Part shown: positions 6,444 through 14,323 of the stretch, piece after piece | How positions within the stretch are numbered: the stretch's first letter is position 1 | Layout of the letters: each line of letters opens with the position of its first letter | Source of the DNA: an uncultured Prevotella sp. | Lineage (GTDB): Bacteria > Bacteroidota > Bacteroidia > Bacteroidales > Bacteroidaceae | Assembly: GCA_905233425.1 (NCBI GenBank) | Contig: CAJOEC010000035.1 | Location: 1 to 42,525 of the forward strand | DNA length: 42,525 bases | Reading direction: 5' to 3' | Position numbers and translations under genes: made by a program | The notes under the pieces: model-generated | The model's database searches: none | What the model was told of the DNA's origin: nothing | The model's input: the letters and a program-made list of their open reading frames with translations, nothing else

Positions 6444-7607
6444 ATGAAAAAGACACTATTTGTTTTCCTTGCCGCCATCCTCCCCGCGATGGCGGGCGCA
6501 CACATCGCCCGCGAGGCAGCCTTGCAGGGCCTGTTCCGCGAGGCCGGGGACACGGAAGAGCCACGTGACACCATCTGGGACTCGAAAGACACCATCACCG
6601 TGGCCGACGTGACGGTGAAAGCCGGCGACAGGGCCACGATGACCGTGAACCTCACCACCGAGGGCACCGACTACACCATGTACCAGTTCAGCATCTATCT
6701 GCCTGAGGGCATCAGCATCGCCACCGATGAAGATGGACATTACCTGTTCAAGGAGCGTAGCGGCCGCACGAGGAACGGCAGCATCCGCCCTGCCGGCGAC
6801 GGCAGCTTCCTCTGCTTAGCCTACTCGATGGACACCGGCGTCGCCCCCTTGGAGTCCGCAGGGAAATACACCGTGCGCGTGGAGCACGTGGTCTGCTCCA
6901 CACGCGACAGCAAGTCGGTGGCGATGACATCGACCGTGGCTACCGTCACCGTGGAGAAGGACATCGAGGAGGCTGAACCCGCCGTGGTCACCGGCGACGA
7001 CGTGGAGGGTCGTCCGGCAGGGCGCATCACCATGCCTATATTCCTCAACAACAGGAGCGAGGTGGGTTCGTTCTACTTCGACCTCACGCTGCCCAAGGGC
7101 ATTGTCGTGGCTGAGGACGACTACGGTCAGATAGAGGCGAAGCTCGTGGGCAAGTACGCCAACGGCACTATGCTGCTCATGGTTCAGCCCTGGCAGGCCT
7201 CCATGGGTGAGACGACGAACATGAACACATGGCGCTTCACGGCCATACCGCTCGACGAGAGCACGTTCCCCGTCGGTGCCGGGCGCGTGATGGACATCAC
7301 GCTCTACGTTGTGGAGGACATGACAGCCGGCGTGTACACCGCCCGCCTGAACGTCGTGGGCATTGAGGAGGAGGAGGCTGGAAGCCGCAGCCAGGCATCG
7401 GCGGAAGGCACAAAGCAGTCGTGGACGTCGTACCCCACCATCACCATCAAGGCCGACAAGGTCATCAACGTGATGTCCGGGAGCGCGGACGTCTCGTCCG
7501 CATCGGCCGACGTGAACGGCGACGGCGTGGTCGACGTGGCCGACATCGCCACCATCATCAACGAGATGGCGGCACGGGCAAGGATGAAGAGGGAAATGGA
7601 AGAATAA
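6444..7607 (+). CDS. Secreted cohesin-like/dockerin-like protein, dockerin partly deleted
   Basis: This 387-residue protein has a signal peptide (MKKTLFVFLAAILPAMAGA). Two beta-rich domains (about 45-165 and 175-320) align with the C-terminal part of the preceding protein: both share TEGTDY, YLPEGIS, GKYTVR and VTVEK in the first, and DDVEG, FYFDLTLPKG and MNTWRF or similar in the second. Spacing and composition suggest a cohesin-like fold, but this is inference. The C-terminus keeps only one complete calcium loop (DVNGDGVVDVAD): the first is missing by an in-frame deletion of roughly 24 residues, so KADK runs straight into VINVMSG. It is a tandem paralogue of the upstream gene. A half dockerin may not fold normally. 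Confidence 0.8.
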   Translation: MKKTLFVFLAAILPAMAGAHIAREAALQGLFREAGDTEEPRDTIWDSKDTITVADVTVKAGDRATMTVNLTTEGTDYTMYQFSIYLPEGISIATDEDGHYLFKERSGRTRNGSIRPAGDGSFLCLAYSMDTGVAPLESAGKYTVRVEHVVCSTRDSKSVAMTSTVATVTVEKDIEEAEPAVVTGDDVEGRPAGRITMPIFLNNRSEVGSFYFDLTLPKGIVVAEDDYGQIEAKLVGKYANGTMLLMVQPWQASMGETTNMNTWRFTAIPLDESTFPVGAGRVMDITLYVVEDMTAGVYTARLNVVGIEEEEAGSRSQASAEGTKQSWTSYPTITIKADKVINVMSGSADVSSASADVNGDGVVDVADIATIINEMAARARMKREMEE

Positions 7608-7635
7608 TCTCGGCTAACAACACCTTTCAAACTGA

Positions 7636-7672
7636 GCACCGCGCCAATACCTTTCGGGCATTGGCGCGGTGC
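7636..7672 (+). terminator. Strong hairpin after the 6444 gene
   Basis: GCACCGCGCCAAT (7636-7648) pairs perfectly with ATTGGCGCGGTGC (7660-7672) over 13 bp with an 11-nt loop. The T-run is poor (TGTGTGTT), so it may be a weak terminator or an mRNA 3'-end stabiliser. Confidence 0.6.
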
Positions 7673-7718
7673 TGTGTGTTGGAAATCCTGGGAAATCGTA
7701 AGATTTCTGCCCCGTTTC

Positions 7719-7749
7719 TTTGCCAAGTAAGAAATAATATGTAATTTTG
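7719..7749 (+). promoter_or_regulatory. Bacteroidetes promoter for the 7798 gene
   Basis: TTTG at 7719-7722 and TAATTTTG at 7742-7749 are separated by 19 bp. The ATG of the downstream gene is 49 nt after the -7 box. Confidence 0.75.
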
Positions 7750-7797
7750 CGGGCAGAAAAGTCAACTGAAAGTATTACCATTTAAACAGTTAGAACT

Positions 7798-8661
7798 ATG
7801 AAACATTTCAATTTGATTGGCGTGCTGGCTCTGCTGCTCCTTCCGGCAGAAGGCATGGCACAGTTTGCGTGGTATGCCGCAGACGGAAAAGCACAAGTGG
7901 AGACGGGACTCGGAGACGACACCCATACCCAAGGTCTATGGTGGGTTGGTACCGACAATGCTGACGGAGGAAAGTCGAAAGTGGTTTGGGATGTCCCGCC
8001 TGGAGAAGACGGCAGTCTTGACAATCTTGTAAAAAAACGTGGAGGTATCAGCGGTACGGCAGTACTTGATAAAGCTAATTTAGATTATGCCCCAATGGTC
8101 AATATCGGATTCTACATTGTTGGAGATGGTGAAGACGGTAAAGGGCTGAAGGGCGACGCATCCGCATGGAATGGTATTGCCATTTCGTATGAGTGCGATA
8201 CTTCTGCGAGCATTGAACTTGGCTTTGGACAAGAGTATGACAGAGACGAGTGTAATTACGACAACCCTTATGCCAATCTCCCGAAGTCACCCGATGGTAA
8301 TTTCGTGAGAAGAGCCTGGACCGATTTTAGGCAAGGAGGTTGGGGTCAAAGGATGCAAGAAACTGTTGCTGAAGCCACTACCCACCTCGTTGCTGTCAAG
8401 TTTAAGATTCAGGGACAATCGGGTAGTTATCATTTCAAAATCAAGAGCATCGGGTCGTATGACATGCTTGAGAATCCGCCATTGGCCGGCGACGTGAACA
8501 GCGACGGCAGCATTGACGTGGCCGACATCGCCACCGTCATCAACGTCATGGCAGGTAGCGCACCCGAGCACAAGGCCAGGGCCGACGTTAACGGCGACGG
8601 TAGCATCGACGTGGCCGACATTGCCACCATCATCAATAAGATGGCCGCAAACGCAAGATGA
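7798..8661 (+). CDS. Secreted dockerin-like protein with a possible carbohydrate-binding module
   Basis: This 287-residue protein carries a lipid-poor signal peptide (about residues 1-21, ending GMA-QF). Residues about 22-215 form one beta-rich domain with many aromatic and Gly residues, ending FKIQGQSGSYHFKIKSIG. That ending resembles beta-sandwich modules attached to glycan-degrading enzymes in Fibrobacter and Prevotella, though no catalytic motif is seen. Residues about 222-287 contain two complete dockerin-like calcium loops (DVNSDGSIDVAD, DVNGDGSIDVAD). It has its own promoter and ends 16 bp from the convergent GH51 gene. It is likely an extracellular or surface protein that binds polysaccharide or docks to partners; the exact ligand is unknown. 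Confidence 0.75.
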   Translation: MKHFNLIGVLALLLLPAEGMAQFAWYAADGKAQVETGLGDDTHTQGLWWVGTDNADGGKSKVVWDVPPGEDGSLDNLVKKRGGISGTAVLDKANLDYAPMVNIGFYIVGDGEDGKGLKGDASAWNGIAISYECDTSASIELGFGQEYDRDECNYDNPYANLPKSPDGNFVRRAWTDFRQGGWGQRMQETVAEATTHLVAVKFKIQGQSGSYHFKIKSIGSYDMLENPPLAGDVNSDGSIDVADIATVINVMAGSAPEHKARADVNGDGSIDVADIATIINKMAANAR

Positions 8662-8677
8662 TTGAAATCTGTGGTCG

Positions 8678-10276
8678 TTACATACCTGCTATGCTGAGCA
8701 CGACGACCGACTTGGCGGGGATGGTCACGGTGAGCACGTCGTTCTTCAGCTTCGCGTCGTTGAAGTCGGCGGGGGCAACCACTGTGGGGTGCTGGAAGTC
8801 GTTGAAGTCGGCGACGTTCTTCGAAGTGAGGATTTGTCCGCTGACGCTCTTGGCCTTGAAGCCGTCAATCTGGAAGTCGATGGTCTGCGCCTTGTCGAGG
8901 CTGACGTTGGTGACAGCCAGCACGAGGCTGCCGTCGGTGGTCTTCGCTGCCGAGGCCGAGAGCATGGGGCAGGGGCGGTAGCCGGCATCGCGGGCACCCT
9001 CCTTCTCTTTGAAGTAGGCCTTGCTCACCTGGATGGTCTCCGTGGGCAGGTCGACGGGCAGATAGGTGGCCTCCTGGAACGGCGTGTACATCTTGAACAC
9101 ATGGTAGGTGGGCGTGAGCACCATGTGGCCGGTGCCCTCCTGGTCGGTAAGTATCATCGACTGCAGCACGTTCACTATCTGAGCGATGTTCGCCATCTTC
9201 ACGCGGTCGGTGTACCTATGGAAGACGTTGAGCGACAGCGAGGCCACGAAGGCGTCGCGCAGCGCGTTCTGCTGGTAGAGGTGGCCGCTGACTGTGCCCG
9301 GCTCCTCGTCCCACCACGTGCCCCACTCGTCGACGAGCAGCCCGACGGTGTTCTTCGGGTCTTTCTCGTCCATGATAGCCTTGTGGCGCTTGATTACCTC
9401 CTCAATCTCGAGGCATTTGCCAAGTGCCCAGTAGTACTGGTCGTTGTCGAACTTCGTGGCCGAGCCTTTCGGTCCGTCCCAGCCCGAACAAGTATAATAA
9501 TGTAGGGAGACTCCCTGCATACGGTTGCCTATCTTGTCCATCAGCACCTCCGTCCACTTGTAGTCGTAGTCCGAGGCGCCGCTGCCGATGCGGTAGAGCT
9601 TGTTGCCCGTGTAGTCGCGCAGATAGGTGTTGAACTTGCGGAACTCGTCGCTGTAGTATTCAGGTGTCATGTTGCCGCCGCATCCCCACGCCTCGTTTCC
9701 TATGCCGAAGTACTTCACGTGCCAGGCCTTCTCACGGCCGTTGGCGCGGCGCAGACGGGCCATCGGCGTGTCGCCGTCGCTGGTCATGTACTCCACCCAC
9801 TGCGCCATCTCCTTGACGGTGCCCGAGCCGACGTTGCCGCTGATGTAAGGCTCGCAGTCGAGCATCTCGCAGAGGTTCAGGAACTCATGCGTGCCAAAGG
9901 AGTTGTCCTCGATGGTGCCGCCCCAGTTGTTGTTGCGCAGCGAGGGGCGCTTGTCCTTCGGGCCGATGCCGTCCATCCAGTGGTAGTCGTCGGCGAAGCA
10001 TCCGCCCGGCCAGCGCAGCACGGGCACCTTCAGCGCCTTCAGCGCGTCGAACACGTCCTTGCGGTAGCCCTTGATGTTGGGAATCTTTGAGTCCTCGCCC
10101 ACCCAAAGGCCGCCGTAGATGCAGGTGCCGAGGTGCTCGGAGAACTGTCCGTAGATTTCACGGTTAATCTTGGCCCCAGGCTCATTGGCGTGGATGGTGG
10201 CCTTTACGTTCTCAGCGGCTGTTGCCGACAGGGCAAAAGCCATCGCGATAGTCGCGGAAAAAACAGTTTTTCTCAT
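8678..10276 (-). CDS. Alpha-L-arabinofuranosidase, glycoside hydrolase family 51
   Basis: This 532-residue enzyme has a signal peptide (to about ATA-AE, residue 20). The GH51 (beta/alpha)8 barrel shows the expected signatures: [14 protein letters not shown] near residues 87-100, the acid/base GIGNEAWG with E195, and the nucleophile in VDEWGTWW with E317. A C-terminal beta-sandwich (about 400-532) completes the usual architecture. Family members release arabinose from arabinoxylan and arabinan side chains; here secretion to the periplasm is predicted. A -7-like box (TATCTTTG, minus strand, 10349-10342) lies 66 bp upstream of the start. The GH3 enzyme and XylE-like symporter near 37-41 kb would complement it in hemicellulose use. 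Confidence 0.95.
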   Translation of the reverse strand: MRKTVFSATIAMAFALSATAAENVKATIHANEPGAKINREIYGQFSEHLGTCIYGGLWVGEDSKIPNIKGYRKDVFDALKALKVPVLRWPGGCFADDYHWMDGIGPKDKRPSLRNNNWGGTIEDNSFGTHEFLNLCEMLDCEPYISGNVGSGTVKEMAQWVEYMTSDGDTPMARLRRANGREKAWHVKYFGIGNEAWGCGGNMTPEYYSDEFRKFNTYLRDYTGNKLYRIGSGASDYDYKWTEVLMDKIGNRMQGVSLHYYTCSGWDGPKGSATKFDNDQYYWALGKCLEIEEVIKRHKAIMDEKDPKNTVGLLVDEWGTWWDEEPGTVSGHLYQQNALRDAFVASLSLNVFHRYTDRVKMANIAQIVNVLQSMILTDQEGTGHMVLTPTYHVFKMYTPFQEATYLPVDLPTETIQVSKAYFKEKEGARDAGYRPCPMLSASAAKTTDGSLVLAVTNVSLDKAQTIDFQIDGFKAKSVSGQILTSKNVADFNDFQHPTVVAPADFNDAKLKNDVLTVTIPAKSVVVLSIAGM

Positions 10277-10422
10277 GATAGAAATATTAATAACAGAATA
10301 ATATGTTTGTCTTCCCGGATGCCCAAAAGCACAATCGGCAGCAAAGATACAACAAAAGATTCAATCATCCAAGCGCAAATTCATAAAGAATCATAATAAT
10401 GGCAGCAAATTTACCCACGTCC

Positions 10423-11058
10423 CTATTCTACTGTCACATTGATCTCATTATGAAACTCCCGCACATAGATGAAGTCGGTCAGGGCGAAGTCGGTATGGTC
10501 AAAAAGGTGGTGGAAGGCTTGAATCAGGTGCAAGTCCTTGGTAAGCTCCTCGTCCAGTCCTTCGTTCCAGTTGGGCGGTGGGCAGTTCATGCCAATGAAA
10601 TCATCGAAAGTCTCATCTTTGTCCATTGGGAGACGGAACTCGAAGGTGACGCCCATATCGTAAATCACGTTCCAGCCAGCATCACAAAGGGCGTCCCATA
10701 GTTCCTGACGGTCTTCGCCTTGAACGGGATGAAGCGCAGGATAGTCGGGACTCAGATAGCAACGGGCAGTCACTTCCACCTCATCTCCAAACTCCTTGTT
10801 GGCAGCATACACCAAGTGTGCCTTGTCGTAAAGTTTCCGTAATGCTTCCCTTACGGCATCATTGAACGCGATGATGTGGGGTAGCAGTTCCTCTTGGTGC
10901 TGTAGCACATAATGGTTGATGATGTCATGCCGCACTTTCAACAGGCAACGATCATCGGTATAGTCATGGTTCTTTTTGAACGGCCCGTTATAGGCCATTA
11001 CGATGTTCCATTCCAACTCACGGATAGAGTAGTCCTCCAGTATCTCTTTAATACTCAT
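10423..11058 (-). CDS. Unknown protein, last gene of the DnaA/DnaB-like operon
   Basis: This soluble protein of 211 residues begins at ATG 11058 (MSIKEILEDYSIRELEW); a TTG four codons earlier is an alternative. It is rich in acidic and aromatic residues and has no signal peptide or membrane segment. The C-terminal half has a likely beta-strand/helix mix with FEFRLPMDKDE and NCPPPNWNEG. I do not recognise the family. It lies 14 bp behind the preceding gene and is the fifth gene in the run that starts at 13691. A sequence TAATTTTG on the minus strand (11075-11068) could be an internal promoter, but it would leave almost no leader. Repeated partnership with the upstream genes in other genomes would be the test of function. 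Confidence 0.7.
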   Translation of the reverse strand: MSIKEILEDYSIRELEWNIVMAYNGPFKKNHDYTDDRCLLKVRHDIINHYVLQHQEELLPHIIAFNDAVREALRKLYDKAHLVYAANKEFGDEVEVTARCYLSPDYPALHPVQGEDRQELWDALCDAGWNVIYDMGVTFEFRLPMDKDETFDDFIGMNCPPPNWNEGLDEELTKDLHLIQAFHHLFDHTDFALTDFIYVREFHNEINVTVE

Positions 11059-11072
11059 GTTAGTCCCCAAAA

Positions 11073-11483
11073 TTATAATTGCTCTGTGTCGTAAGTGATA
11101 GGATTGTCTGAATTATAGCCAACAACGCTTATAAGCGTTTGATGCCCCAGTTTCGGTACGACATCAATGATAACGTCAACGATTCCGTATGTCTTATGGT
11201 CATCTATCTTTTCGCTGATGGTTTCAACAAGTTCACTTTCTTCGTCTCTAAGATTAGTAATCCCGTTCTCTTCTTTCGAATCATATTCATATCCGCGGGC
11301 GATATAGATGATTGCGTTGTCGGTAATTGGAAGCATTTCATACTTTTCTATGAGTTCTTTCAGATACGTAGCGCTGTCCGTTTCTTCATCGGCAAACGAC
11401 TCCAACGTTGTGTAGGCGATTAAATCTGAGCGGAACAACCGGCAGAGCTGCTTAATCGTGATGTAATTATCCTCACGTGACAA
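11073..11483 (-). CDS. Unknown acidic protein of the DnaA/DnaB-like operon
   Basis: This protein has 136 residues if started at TTG 11483; no in-frame ATG occurs before residue 51, and a stop lies nine codons upstream of the TTG, so the TTG is the best start available. The start overlaps the end of the preceding gene by 11 bp, which supports translational coupling. It is strongly acidic (TTLESFADEETDS, DEESELVETISEKIDD) with an IIDVVPKLG strand near residue 110. No family is recognised. Strong negative charge is seen in DNA mimics and in small antitoxin-like partners, but nothing here proves either. Confidence 0.65.
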   Translation of the reverse strand: MSREDNYITIKQLCRLFRSDLIAYTTLESFADEETDSATYLKELIEKYEMLPITDNAIIYIARGYEYDSKEENGITNLRDEESELVETISEKIDDHKTYGIVDVIIDVVPKLGHQTLISVVGYNSDNPITYDTEQL

Positions 11484-12144
11484 AGATGATAAAATCGCTG
11501 ATGTGTATCAGACGCTTATAGTAGTACACCATGAACTTTCTGCGGAAAAGCCTCTTTCTCTTGATTTTGTTCATGCGTGTATCACTATAGCTGAAGTATC
11601 TCTTGGCCAAACTCGTCAGTTCTTTTTTCTTTGACGGAGATAACTCTTTGACGGTCGGAATCATTCCACCGTTTCTGCGTATCACACTTAACTTCTTCTT
11701 AGCGAGTACCTCACCCCTTATTCTGGGTATCAATCGTCCCTTCTTGTCAACATCCCAGTCTTCATAGCACCTGAACCTGTCAGAAACCTGCTTTTCTGTA
11801 AATCCATAGAACGAGGTGTGCCAGAGACAACAAGCGGCCAGCTCTGCATTGGTGGCCTTAACGTCTGGCGCAATAATGAGTTCTTTAGTCAACGAATGTT
11901 CCCAGAAGTCACCCTCCATCGGGGAAGCGTCAAGGTGAAGCCCTGAATCATCCTCCCAATCCTCCATGGTAATGTGGCACACATCATCATTTGCACCGTC
12001 ATGGTATTCGGGCTTCATTAGCCGCAACATATCGAAATGAAGTTTGTACCATCCCAAACTATTCTCCATGTCTGGGTATAAACGGACGATTTGTTCTGCA
12101 ACATCGTCAAAGGTAACGCTGTCAAGTAATTCTTTGAATGTCAT
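11473..12144 (-). CDS. Unknown protein (resembles a DUF6557-type family) in the DnaA/DnaB-like operon
   Basis: This 223-residue protein starts MTFKELLDSVTFDDVAEQI. The N-terminal half is acidic and carries HFDMLRLMKPEYHDG and ITMEDWEDD; the C-terminal third is very basic (MNKIKRKRLFRRKF). The opening is like a Bacteroidetes family that I recall as DUF6557, of unknown function; this recollection is not certain. A basic tail could contact nucleic acid. It lies 13 bp downstream of the DnaB-like gene and overlaps the following gene, so it is part of one transcript. Confidence 0.7.
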   Translation of the reverse strand: MTFKELLDSVTFDDVAEQIVRLYPDMENSLGWYKLHFDMLRLMKPEYHDGANDDVCHITMEDWEDDSGLHLDASPMEGDFWEHSLTKELIIAPDVKATNAELAACCLWHTSFYGFTEKQVSDRFRCYEDWDVDKKGRLIPRIRGEVLAKKKLSVIRRNGGMIPTVKELSPSKKKELTSLAKRYFSYSDTRMNKIKRKRLFRRKFMVYYYKRLIHISDFIIFVT

Positions 12145-12157
12145 ACATTATTTGTTT

Positions 12158-12814
12158 TTAATTCTTTTTCTCATTAATATTGTAGACAAATGATATACGC
12201 GAGCTCTTAGCTGTTATTAATAGCACAGGCTCAATACCATCCCCTTGTGGCTCATAATAGCCGGGGCGATGCAAAACGACAAGTCTTTCCCTGACAAAAT
12301 CTCTTTTTAAGTATTTCAGCACTGTATCGAAACACAACTCGTTTGTTCCATCAATACGCACTCTTTCCAACTGTGATATTCCGATTAGCCGGATATTCTT
12401 TTTCTGCGCAATATTGTCAAGGAAATGCCAGATAGCCCTTAGTTCTTCTGTCCTTTTCAAGCACTCTACACCTCTAACAAAATCCATAAGTTCTACATAG
12501 TCGATGATAACAGTATCAAAAAGACATCTTCTTGACAGGACAAACGATATGTCTTCAATTGAGACACAAGGCATATCATATATATTACATTTCCATGAAA
12601 GAGAATCATCGTCCGAGGTGTCTATGTCTATATGTTCACATCCCATGTGGACATAAAGAACACTCTCCTCATGATAAGTCAACAGCTTTGCTATGTCGCA
12701 AGCAAATGTGGTTTTGCCCATATTGGGCCGAGCGGCCAAGATAGAGACTCTCCCCTTGGGGAATAATTCCTCTATCACCTTTAAATTGTTGTTAGTTTGG
12801 TCTTGATAATTCAT
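12158..12814 (-). CDS. DnaB-like RecA-fold ATPase lacking the DnaB N-terminal domain
   Basis: This 218-residue protein is started at ATG 12814 (MNYQDQTNNN); the longer start at 12850 overlaps the upstream gene and adds a non-conserved end. Walker A is ARPNMGKTT (residues 28-36), Walker B VIIDYVELM (102-110), then ISQLER (146-151) and HRPGYY (182-187), in the order and spacing of the DnaB helicase motor domain. Missing are the whole DnaB N-terminal (primase-binding) domain, the linker helix and the DSGAIEQD segment before the HRPxYY motif. It is therefore a reduced DnaB-family motor. It lies 16 bp behind the DnaA-like gene. The pair may remodel replication complexes, possibly those of invading DNA; this is inference from family and gene order. 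Confidence 0.85.
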   Translation of the reverse strand: MNYQDQTNNNLKVIEELFPKGRVSILAARPNMGKTTFACDIAKLLTYHEESVLYVHMGCEHIDIDTSDDDSLSWKCNIYDMPCVSIEDISFVLSRRCLFDTVIIDYVELMDFVRGVECLKRTEELRAIWHFLDNIAQKKNIRLIGISQLERVRIDGTNELCFDTVLKYLKRDFVRERLVVLHRPGYYEPQGDGIEPVLLITAKSSRISFVYNINEKKN

Positions 12815-12830
12815 AACAGCTATTACAATA

Positions 12831-13691
12831 TTATATTGAACATGGTGCATTAATAGAATGTCTAACTATACGTTTAGCCACATTTATGTCAACATTTGAA
12901 TTATTGACAACTGAATATGCCTTCAATGAATTCACTATACCTTCCAGATTACAAATATTGCCGTTAGTTGTCTCCACTATATATTCGATAATATATACGG
13001 GAATCTTCAGTCCGTCGTTCTTGCATTTTGCATTCAAGAAGTCTATGCATAGTTGCATATCAGGACTTTCCATCTCAACAACAATTCCACTTGAGAAACG
13101 GGACAAAATACGTTTTTTCATATTCTGTAGTTCTACAGGAGGACGGTCGCTGGCAAGAACTACCTGTTTGCCATTACGTAACAGGTGGTTGAAGATATTA
13201 TGGAACATCTCAAGGGTTTTGGGGGCAGTCAACCATTCTTGAATGTCATCGACAATCAACATGTCGAACGAGTGGTAGAAGTTGATAAAATCGTTAGTTG
13301 TATTCTGACGTACAGATTCAGTAAATTGTCTCTGGAATTGCTGGGCCGTGATATAATACACATGCTTGTTAGGGTAAGTTCCTTGAAACCTCAGTCCGAT
13401 TGCGTTTATCAAATGGCTTTTGCCACAACCAGAAGGCCCGTAGACAAAGTAGGGATTGGAAGTGTTTTTGCCAGGATACTCGGCAATGGAGAGTCCTGCC
13501 TTACGTGCAATTTTGTTGCCATAGCCCTCAATAAAGTTTTGGAAGTTCTTTTGGGGAGCGAGTTTAAAATCAGTTACATCAAGGTCAAGAACTTCACCCT
13601 CAACGTCAACATCTGAGAGTAACTTAGTTAATATATCCTGTGCACTATTGATTAAACACAAGACCTCTTCTAAATCTTTTTTATACTTCAT
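12831..13691 (-). CDS. DnaA-like AAA+ ATPase with no DNA-binding domain
   Basis: This 286-residue protein corresponds to domain III of Bacteroidales DnaA: FIEGYGNKIARKAGLSIA, Walker A GPSGCGKS (85-92), QFTESVRQNTTNDFINFYH (112-140 region), Walker B LIVDDIQ (145-151), sensor 1 VLASDRPP and the arginine-finger region RILSRF (R194, R198). The sensor-2 motif reads NICNLEG where DnaA has NVRELEG, so the ATP-sensing arginine is Cys247. The domain I oligomerisation/DnaB-binding module and the domain IV helix-turn-helix are both absent; instead there is a short helical N-terminus. E. coli Hda is a precedent for a DnaA paralogue without domain IV that inactivates DnaA, but this protein looks independently derived from Bacteroidales DnaA. 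It heads a five-gene operon in an AT-rich island. Confidence 0.88.
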   Translation of the reverse strand: MKYKKDLEEVLCLINSAQDILTKLLSDVDVEGEVLDLDVTDFKLAPQKNFQNFIEGYGNKIARKAGLSIAEYPGKNTSNPYFVYGPSGCGKSHLINAIGLRFQGTYPNKHVYYITAQQFQRQFTESVRQNTTNDFINFYHSFDMLIVDDIQEWLTAPKTLEMFHNIFNHLLRNGKQVVLASDRPPVELQNMKKRILSRFSSGIVVEMESPDMQLCIDFLNAKCKNDGLKIPVYIIEYIVETTNGNICNLEGIVNSLKAYSVVNNSNVDINVAKRIVRHSINAPCSI

Positions 13692-13727
13692 ACGTTTTGT
13701 TTTGATTTACGTTGCAAAGAAAACAAA

Positions 13728-13754
13728 GACCTCTGCCAACTGGAGGCAGAGGTC
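13728..13754 (-). terminator. Terminator hairpin between the PLD gene and the DnaA-like operon
   Basis: GACCTCTGCC (13728-13737) pairs with GGCAGAGGTC (13745-13754) around a 7-nt loop. On the minus strand it is followed by a T-rich stretch (TTTGTTTTCTTT), so it would end the PLD-gene transcript just before the ATG of the DnaA-like gene. A -7-like box on the minus strand (TTCTTTG, near 13722-13716) follows. Confidence 0.7.
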
Positions 13755-13781
13755 AAAGAAAAATGCATTATTTGCATAAAA

Positions 13782-14294
13782 CTATGCGATTGGGTCTAAG
13801 CAGAAGTCTTTGCGCTTGCAGGTCTTGCAATGTTTTCCCATCCAGACCTCATCAAACTGGTTCATGGCCTGCTCTACGATTTCAGGCTCATCGGTCAGAA
13901 TGCCCGCTTCGAAGTTACGAGTGCTATCACCCTTCATACCGATACCTGCACCGGTGAGATTGGCACTACCTATATATGCCTCCTTGCCATCGAAGACCAT
14001 CATCTTGAAATGTACCCTTGGGCAAAGCACCCTCTCTAACCCATCATACAGAATAGGGAACCTGTCAAAGTCCTCACGAAAGTTTGGTCCAGGTTCCTTG
14101 GCATGAATCAGCCTCACAGCCACACCCTTCTTTATCAGCTTGGCCAATATCTCCAAGAATGGCTTCTTACTCTTCCCATCCTCGATATACAAATCCTTGA
14201 TGTCAGCCGTGCCAATCCACAAAGAGTGCTTCACATGAGGAACACGCGAAAGCACTTCTTTAAAGTGGGAGGAGTTGGAGATGTACTGGTACAT
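13782..14294 (-). CDS. Single-HKD phospholipase-D-family nuclease-like protein with Cys cluster
   Basis: This 170-residue protein has one HKD motif: H95-x-K97-x4-D102 followed by GSANLTG (S110, N112). One HKD per chain is typical of PLD-family nucleases such as Nuc or the BfiI endonuclease, which work as dimers. The C-terminus has CKTCKRKDFC (C156, C159, C165), which could bind metal with H155. No signal peptide is present, so action in the cytoplasm on DNA or RNA is likely, but the substrate is unknown. It sits between the nuclease fusion gene and the DnaA-like operon, with its own terminator. Confidence 0.85.
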   Translation of the reverse strand: MYQYISNSSHFKEVLSRVPHVKHSLWIGTADIKDLYIEDGKSKKPFLEILAKLIKKGVAVRLIHAKEPGPNFREDFDRFPILYDGLERVLCPRVHFKMMVFDGKEAYIGSANLTGAGIGMKGDSTRNFEAGILTDEPEIVEQAMNQFDEVWMGKHCKTCKRKDFCLDPIA

Positions 14295-14323
14295 ATACGT
14301 TCATGGAGCTAAGTTCCTAGTTA

